Assembly (NCBI GenBank): GCA_030424665.1
Contig: JAUHWN010000018.1
Location: forward strand, 1 to 39,581
From: Bdellovibrionia bacterium
GTDB lineage: Bacteria; Bdellovibrionota; Bdellovibrionia; Bdellovibrionales; JAGQZY01
Direction: 5' to 3'
DNA length: 39,581 nucleotides
Position numbers and translations under genes: made by a program. This document shows, one piece after another, positions 35,432 to 39,581 of the stretch (position 1 is the first letter of the stretch; each line of letters opens with the position of its first letter). The notes below the pieces were generated by a model. That model saw only the letters and a program-made list of their open reading frames with translations. It ran no database searches and had not been told where the DNA came from.

Positions 35432-36337
35432 ATGAAACGCTTTGCCCTATATTTTTGGAGTCTTGTTGTACTCAGCCTCGGTTTGGCCGTGTCCTGTGGC
35501 CCTAAAATCAACAAGCCGAAAATCAATACGGATGCAACAGAAGGTGTTGCACTTTTAAAGGTGAATTCCTGCGCAGCCATGCACCGAGAGGTGCGCGAGT
35601 ATCAAAGGGTTTCTGGTAAATTAAATATATGTGTTCAAGTAAATACTGAGCCTGAAGTTCGAGAAATTAATTTTAGATACTTGTATAGAACTCTTAACGA
35701 ACAAAGACTTTCACTTAAGTTACCCATTGCCTTTTCATCTGAAGGTATTTCCGAAGAGAATCTAGAAAAGATTCACAACGTTGTTGCGAGTCCTAAAAAC
35801 CCTTGCCTTGAGCAGATTGAGCGAATTTTTTCAGTGAGTGGAATGAGCTTAGAAATTGAAGTGGATCCGACATCGGAGAGTGTAAATACAATCCCACTCG
35901 TCGATCGCACAGAAGACGATGGAGACGTTAAGTATGATATCAAGAATGCTTACTATCCCTATCAAATGATGCCCGAAGGAACCAACGAGTGCCGATCGGC
36001 CTGTGCCGATGATGATGAGGACTGCCCCATAAATTGCGCGATAAAGGATTCTAAGCCCTTTTGTCGAGGACTTTTAGCCCAGGTGGGGCATCACCTCGGT
36101 CTTTCAGACACGACTGCCAATAATCCGTGCCTTACTGCCGAGCAACAAGTTACCCGTTCTGCCTCAAGTATATTTTCGAGGGGAAGGGAAGGTGATGAGG
36201 AGCATTCTGAGTTTTGGAACTCTCGACGCCTTAGCCCGGTTGATATCATCGGTTTAGTAACGCCCATTTGTCGGGCCGGAGAAGAAAGTGGGAGAGCTGC
36301 TGACGAGGACGCCGAGGAAGACTCTGAAGAAGAATAG
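35432..36337 (+). CDS. Lipoprotein with a degenerate metzincin-like motif
   Basis: This 301-residue protein has a lipoprotein signal ending in LGLAVSCGP, so the cysteine near residue 22 is probably lipidated. In the second half, a cysteine-rich stretch (NECRSACADDDEDCPINC) precedes LLAQVGHHLGLSD. That last segment lines up with the metzincin zinc site H-E-x-G-H-x-x-G-x-x-H/D, with H-E replaced by A-Q. The protein may be a protease-fold relic or a binding protein. The C-terminus is very acidic (DEDAEEDSEEE). A GAGAGG site precedes the ATG. Envelope location is likely; function unknown. Confidence 0.7.
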   Translation: MKRFALYFWSLVVLSLGLAVSCGPKINKPKINTDATEGVALLKVNSCAAMHREVREYQRVSGKLNICVQVNTEPEVREINFRYLYRTLNEQRLSLKLPIAFSSEGISEENLEKIHNVVASPKNPCLEQIERIFSVSGMSLEIEVDPTSESVNTIPLVDRTEDDGDVKYDIKNAYYPYQMMPEGTNECRSACADDDEDCPINCAIKDSKPFCRGLLAQVGHHLGLSDTTANNPCLTAEQQVTRSASSIFSRGREGDEEHSEFWNSRRLSPVDIIGLVTPICRAGEESGRAADEDAEEDSEEE

Positions 36338-36417
36338 TCCTATAACCATAACCCCAATTATCAAGTCTAGGCTTAACAGGTCTTGATGGATGTATTAAGG
36401 CCTGATAGTAATTTCGT

Positions 36418-36645
36418 GTGGAATCAAATGCAAAACCCCAAAATTCTAATGAGGTAGAATCGACAACCGAGCTCGTTCAGGGACGTGACTTCTACTTTGA
36501 CGAAGGGCTCATGGTGTTAACGAGCCACTTTCTGAAAGAGCGTGGCTACTGCTGTTCGAACCAATGTCGACATTGTCCTTATGGTGAAGCTTGCAGCCCA
36601 TCGACTGGTGAGCAAAGCGGACCTGGAAAGAAAGATCTAAAATAA
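36418..36645 (+). CDS. DUF5522-like cysteine-rich small protein
   Basis: This 75-residue protein has the core DFYFDEGLMVLTSHFLKERGYCCSNQCRHCPYG cut at its family-defining cysteines: RGYCC, then C-x-x-C in CRHCPYG. The pattern fits DUF5522, a family with a probable metal site whose role is unknown. GTG 36418 is the only in-frame start before the domain (a stop lies at 36409-36411), and no clear ribosome site precedes it. The stop overlaps the ATG of the next gene by one base, so the two are coupled. Confidence 0.78.
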   Translation: MESNAKPQNSNEVESTTELVQGRDFYFDEGLMVLTSHFLKERGYCCSNQCRHCPYGEACSPSTGEQSGPGKKDLK

Positions 36646-37388
36646 TGCGGGTCGTGAGTCTTGTACCATCGTGGACTGAGTCTCTTATCGATGGAGGGAT
36701 TCGGCTTGTGGGGCGAACCCGCTATTGTATTCATCCTATGGATCAAGTCAAAAATGTCGAAATCGTAGGTGGAACTAAGAGTCTTGATTTTGCGAAATTA
36801 AAGTCATTAAAACCGGATCTTCTGATACTGGATAAAGAAGAAAATCCTGCCAGTTATGGGCAATTAGGAATCCCCTATGTAGTCAGTCATATAAGGCAGC
36901 CAGAGGACGTCCTTGTCAGTTTGCGTGCCCTTCAGAAGGTGTTTCCAGAGTCTCAACTTTCTGATCAGGTTAAAGATTGGGAAAGTCTCAATCTCAAGTG
37001 TCCAAAAGATTTTTCGGGTGATTGGGGGCAGCTTCCGGGAGTTATTGAGTGGATTGATAAACCCAAAGGTAAGATTGATAGCATCTACTACGTGATTTGG
37101 AAAAATCCATGGATGATTGTCAGTTCGGATACCTATATTGGGGGAGTTTTAAGCCGCCTTGGTTTTGCAAAATACTTAAAAAAATATTCTCATCAATATC
37201 CAGAGATTCAGTTAGAAGACTTGGATTGCGAAAACTCGTTGTTTTTATTTTCATCGGAGCCCTATCCCTTTTTAAAAGAAAAAGAGAGCCTCAAAGGTCT
37301 TGGGTTAAAATCTGCAATTGTCGATGGCGAATCCTTTTCTTGGTTTGGCCTGCGGTCACAAAAATTTCTGAACAAAAATATCAAGTGA
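36645..37388 (+). CDS. BtuF-like helical-backbone binding protein without signal peptide
   Basis: This 247-residue protein begins RVVSLVPSWTESLIDGGI, then LVGRTRYCIHP and LKPDLLILDKEENP, the pattern of the N-lobe of BtuF/TroA-type binding proteins for cobalamin, haem or siderophores. The long connecting helix and the C-lobe (ESFSWFGLRS at the end) follow. Unlike transporter-associated members it has no signal peptide or lipobox and no ABC permease nearby, so it is predicted to be cytoplasmic. It is translationally coupled to the DUF5522-like gene. The ligand is unknown. Confidence 0.75.
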   Translation: MRVVSLVPSWTESLIDGGIRLVGRTRYCIHPMDQVKNVEIVGGTKSLDFAKLKSLKPDLLILDKEENPASYGQLGIPYVVSHIRQPEDVLVSLRALQKVFPESQLSDQVKDWESLNLKCPKDFSGDWGQLPGVIEWIDKPKGKIDSIYYVIWKNPWMIVSSDTYIGGVLSRLGFAKYLKKYSHQYPEIQLEDLDCENSLFLFSSEPYPFLKEKESLKGLGLKSAIVDGESFSWFGLRSQKFLNKNIK

Positions 37389-37606
37389 AAAATATATTTT
37401 TTTCGACCTCAAATCGTTTCTAAGGCCGATACAATTTGCGGCACTGGGCTCTAAAAAGACGGTTTCAGTTTGGGGAGAAAATTGAAAAACCCCGTTTTTT
37501 CAAGGGTATACACTTGGTTCCAAAATGTACGGTTCTTGAATACTAAATAGTCTGAAAGAGATGGTCATGGATTGCTAGCCCCAGGTCATCCTCAGGTAAC
37601 GAGTAA

Positions 37607-39085
37607 ATGTTTAATATGTCGACACAAATAACATTTTGGCGCCGAATTCAGTCGGCGAGTAAATCCAGAAATCTCTGGTTTGTCTTTTGCCTTTTTCTAG
37701 GCATCGTCTTGCTATACCCGCAAGCCAGTCAATCACAAACAAAAACTCGAAACCATTCTGCAAAAAGACTTTATTCAATCGGTGGTACTAGTCAGGTTTA
37801 TACGATTGATGCTCTGGAGTCGAAAAACAAAAAGCGAAAGAAAACCCTGAATAAGAAATCTAAAAGCAAAAAGGCAAAGACGGTTCGTCGTCTGAGTAGG
37901 GCTCAGAAAGCGAAACTACTCGCCATGCGTAAGCAACGACGATTAAAACAAATGCGTCTTGATCGCGAGCGAGAAGATGAACGCGCCCTGTGGAGTGAAT
38001 CCATTGCGAACTCTTCAAAAATTCGCGTGAAGAAAAGAAAAAGTCGAACCGAAAAGAATTTGAGACTCGATTGGCGAATTAAACTCACAGGAGTGGGATT
38101 TGAAAATGAAACCGATTCAGCTCAGTTAACAGCACTGTCGTTTGATAACCGGTTCCAGTACCGCCTGGTGGATAGTTTAAAGCTCAAATCAGAGCTTGGA
38201 GTTCGACTCGGTACGGGTCGCAGCCAATCCCGTTTTGGTGAGTACACGGTTGTTAACGGCCTTAAGGTTTCAGAAGCCGTGTTAAAGTATTCTCCCATTC
38301 CCTATTTCAGTATCGAGGCCGGGGCGGCAAAAGCTGATTCCGTTGCTGAAAATTTAATGCGAAAAAGTCTTGCCTTTCCTGGCGTGAAAGAAACCTTGAA
38401 ATATAAATCAAAAATATTTGCCATCGAATTGTCGGCGATCCAAGCGATTCCGACTTCAGAGACCCTTTCAAACGATGCGGTCGACAAAGAGGCTACACCG
38501 ACCTATTTTTCTGAACTACTCACTCTCAGTCTTAAACCTCACGAGATGATCGTCGGAAAAGCCTATATTCAGCACTATAGTTTTCAAAACCTTCCTTCGG
38601 CGGTAGCCGAGGCGAGTTCGATTCACGGAAATAGTGTTTTTGACTTGGGAACCAATAGCTCGAGTTTTCAATACGAGTTTAATGGCTGGCTCTTTGGAGG
38701 GTCAGGAGCTTTAATAATCGATAATCGATTTAGTATCCAGGGTGACCTTTATATGATTTCTAATCTGGAAGCACCCGAAGCCTATAATCAGGGCCAGTTA
38801 GCCAGTGTCTCTTTAAACTCTCAATTCAAAGATTTTGATTTGAGATTTGAATACGCCAACTTTTTTACCGAAAGTGATGCCACGCCCGCATTCTATAATT
38901 CTGCGGGCTTTGGTCATACAAATCGCCAGGGCTACGGACTATCTGGTCTCGTGAGCTTTAAGAAGCTCGGATTTAAGTTAAAATTTAATTATGTAGAAGC
39001 TCAGTTAATTAACCTCACTCCTAACCAGAGTGACCAACAGCAAATAGGAATTCAATTAGAAACATTCTATGACAGACTTTTATAA
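37607..39085 (+). CDS. Predicted outer-membrane beta-barrel protein with a basic N-terminal region
   Basis: This 492-residue protein has a long signal sequence (WFVFCLFLGIVLLYPQASQS). Residues about 65-155 are very rich in Lys and Arg (KNKKRKKTLNKKSKSKKAK and similar), with a probable coiled or extended character. From about 150 the sequence alternates polar and hydrophobic residues in strand-like runs (LRLDWRIKLTGVGF, FKLKFNYVEAQLI), as in outer-membrane porin-like barrels. A second ATG at 37616 is an alternative start. The 3' end overlaps the lipoprotein gene by 17 bp. The barrel call is by composition only. Confidence 0.65.
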   Translation: MFNMSTQITFWRRIQSASKSRNLWFVFCLFLGIVLLYPQASQSQTKTRNHSAKRLYSIGGTSQVYTIDALESKNKKRKKTLNKKSKSKKAKTVRRLSRAQKAKLLAMRKQRRLKQMRLDREREDERALWSESIANSSKIRVKKRKSRTEKNLRLDWRIKLTGVGFENETDSAQLTALSFDNRFQYRLVDSLKLKSELGVRLGTGRSQSRFGEYTVVNGLKVSEAVLKYSPIPYFSIEAGAAKADSVAENLMRKSLAFPGVKETLKYKSKIFAIELSAIQAIPTSETLSNDAVDKEATPTYFSELLTLSLKPHEMIVGKAYIQHYSFQNLPSAVAEASSIHGNSVFDLGTNSSSFQYEFNGWLFGGSGALIIDNRFSIQGDLYMISNLEAPEAYNQGQLASVSLNSQFKDFDLRFEYANFFTESDATPAFYNSAGFGHTNRQGYGLSGLVSFKKLGFKLKFNYVEAQLINLTPNQSDQQQIGIQLETFYDRLL

Positions 39086-39581
39086 GAGACTTAACATTCG
39101 AATGTTTTTTGCCCTGATAGCGATCTTGCTATCGGCCTTTCTTATTGCCTGTGAAGAGCCACAGAAGAAAGATGGAATTGATGACCCCTACGACGCTAGT
39201 GATGATGGCGCGACTGCGAGTTTCTACGTTCAAGAGGTAACAGGTTCTAGCACAGTTTTGACCACAACCAGAGGACTTAAGCTTCCTCAATCACGTATCT
39301 ACAACTTTAAAGCCTGTTTTAGGGATAAAGTGACGCAAAACCTTATCAAAGGCCATACTTTCCGCATTGTTGAAGAGGGAAAGATGGAGCAGGACAAGCA
39401 GTCTGATGAAAACGGCTGTGTCGACTGGTCAGAGCCTTTGGGATACAACTTCCTCGCGGACTCCCGTTACGTGGTCTTAGAGAGAACGTTTACGGCTGTG
39501 GGAGTTCACGACGGCACTAGAACCGTGCGTTTGGCCGTGAATCCTTGGTCAAAAACCCACGACAGCGGAATTCCAGAGGTC
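39069..39581 (+). CDS. Lipoprotein, cut off by the window end (partial)
   Basis: ATG 39069 opens 171 codons that run to the edge. The start is MTDFYKRLNIRMFFALIAIL, followed by a lipobox in FLIACEE, so the cysteine near residue 28 should be lipidated. The mature part is beta-rich, with two more cysteines (FKACF and ENGCVDW). It overlaps the barrel gene by 17 bp, which suggests coupled synthesis of a barrel and its lipoprotein partner. ATG 39102 is an alternative start that would leave a shorter signal peptide. Confidence 0.7.
   Translation, partial: MTDFYKRLNIRMFFALIAILLSAFLIACEEPQKKDGIDDPYDASDDGATASFYVQEVTGSSTVLTTTRGLKLPQSRIYNFKACFRDKVTQNLIKGHTFRIVEEGKMEQDKQSDENGCVDWSEPLGYNFLADSRYVVLERTFTAVGVHDGTRTVRLAVNPWSKTHDSGIPEV

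Noticed and set aside
36377-36404. 8-bp inverted repeat between the lipoprotein and DUF5522-like genes
   Set aside because: It has a 12-base loop, one G-U pair and no T-run. It could be chance.
37473-37503. Terminator-like GGGG/CCCC pair and an AT-rich 8-bp inverted repeat with a T-run after the BtuF-like gene
   Set aside because: The GC stem is only four pairs with a 14-base loop, and the alternative stem is almost all A-T. It lies 85 bp after the stop, so it is too weak to list as a terminator.

Overview
The window reads as ordinary chromosome of a Gram-negative bacterium with moderate GC. It has many exported proteins and lipoproteins, and many genes that abut or overlap. The gene families (HD-GYP, FHA, DUF5522, MoxR/DUF58 cluster, OpgC, LysR, secreted DNase I-like enzyme), the PdxJ subclass with an N-K pair in place of D-H, and the number of anonymous signal-peptide proteins suggest a Bdellovibrionota/Oligoflexia-type organism. 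That placement is inference; no rRNA is present to test it. I saw no tRNA, rRNA, CRISPR array, insertion sequence or phage gene.

Layout. 1-171: tail of an unknown gene. 286-3415 (+): HD-GYP phosphodiesterase, two RDD membrane proteins and a SpoIIM-like membrane protein. 3385-7406 (-): DUF4129, DUF4350, MoxR ATPase and DUF58 genes, converging on the RDD/SpoIIM genes and overlapping them by 31 bp. The two halves together make the well-known MoxR/DUF58/RDD/SpoIIM set, here split onto opposite strands. 7441-11414 (-): aldo/keto reductase, Maf/YceF pyrophosphatase and acetyl-CoA synthetase; with so little spacing, acs through DUF58 may be one transcript. 11581-13967 (+): exported trypsin-like protease coupled to an FHA membrane protein; the protease probably starts at an ATC codon. 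14020-18745 (-): histidyl-tRNA synthetase, a secreted amidohydrolase and a secreted endonuclease/exonuclease/phosphatase-family enzyme.

18888-25515 (+): a likely promoter, a possible 28-residue membrane peptide, then pdxJ-pstC-pstA-pstB-phoU-phoB-phoR. This is a complete phosphate ABC transporter membrane/ATPase set with its signalling proteins but without pstS. 25547-30001 (-): a tightly coupled operon in the order ribA, RibD-type reductase, DoxX-like protein, MFS transporter, DM13 protein, LysR regulator. It looks like more than housekeeping riboflavin synthesis and is my main candidate for an undescribed system.

30289-34175: OpgC-like acyltransferase (+), then on the - strand a FliG-C-like small protein, an RNase Z-like metallo-beta-lactamase-fold protein and a putative FabMG-type enoyl reductase with a possible 21-residue leader peptide. 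34420-39581 (+): two envelope proteins that share an operator-like motif upstream, a DUF5522 protein coupled to a BtuF-like protein without signal peptide, a predicted outer-membrane barrel with a very basic N-terminal region, and a lipoprotein cut off by the window end.
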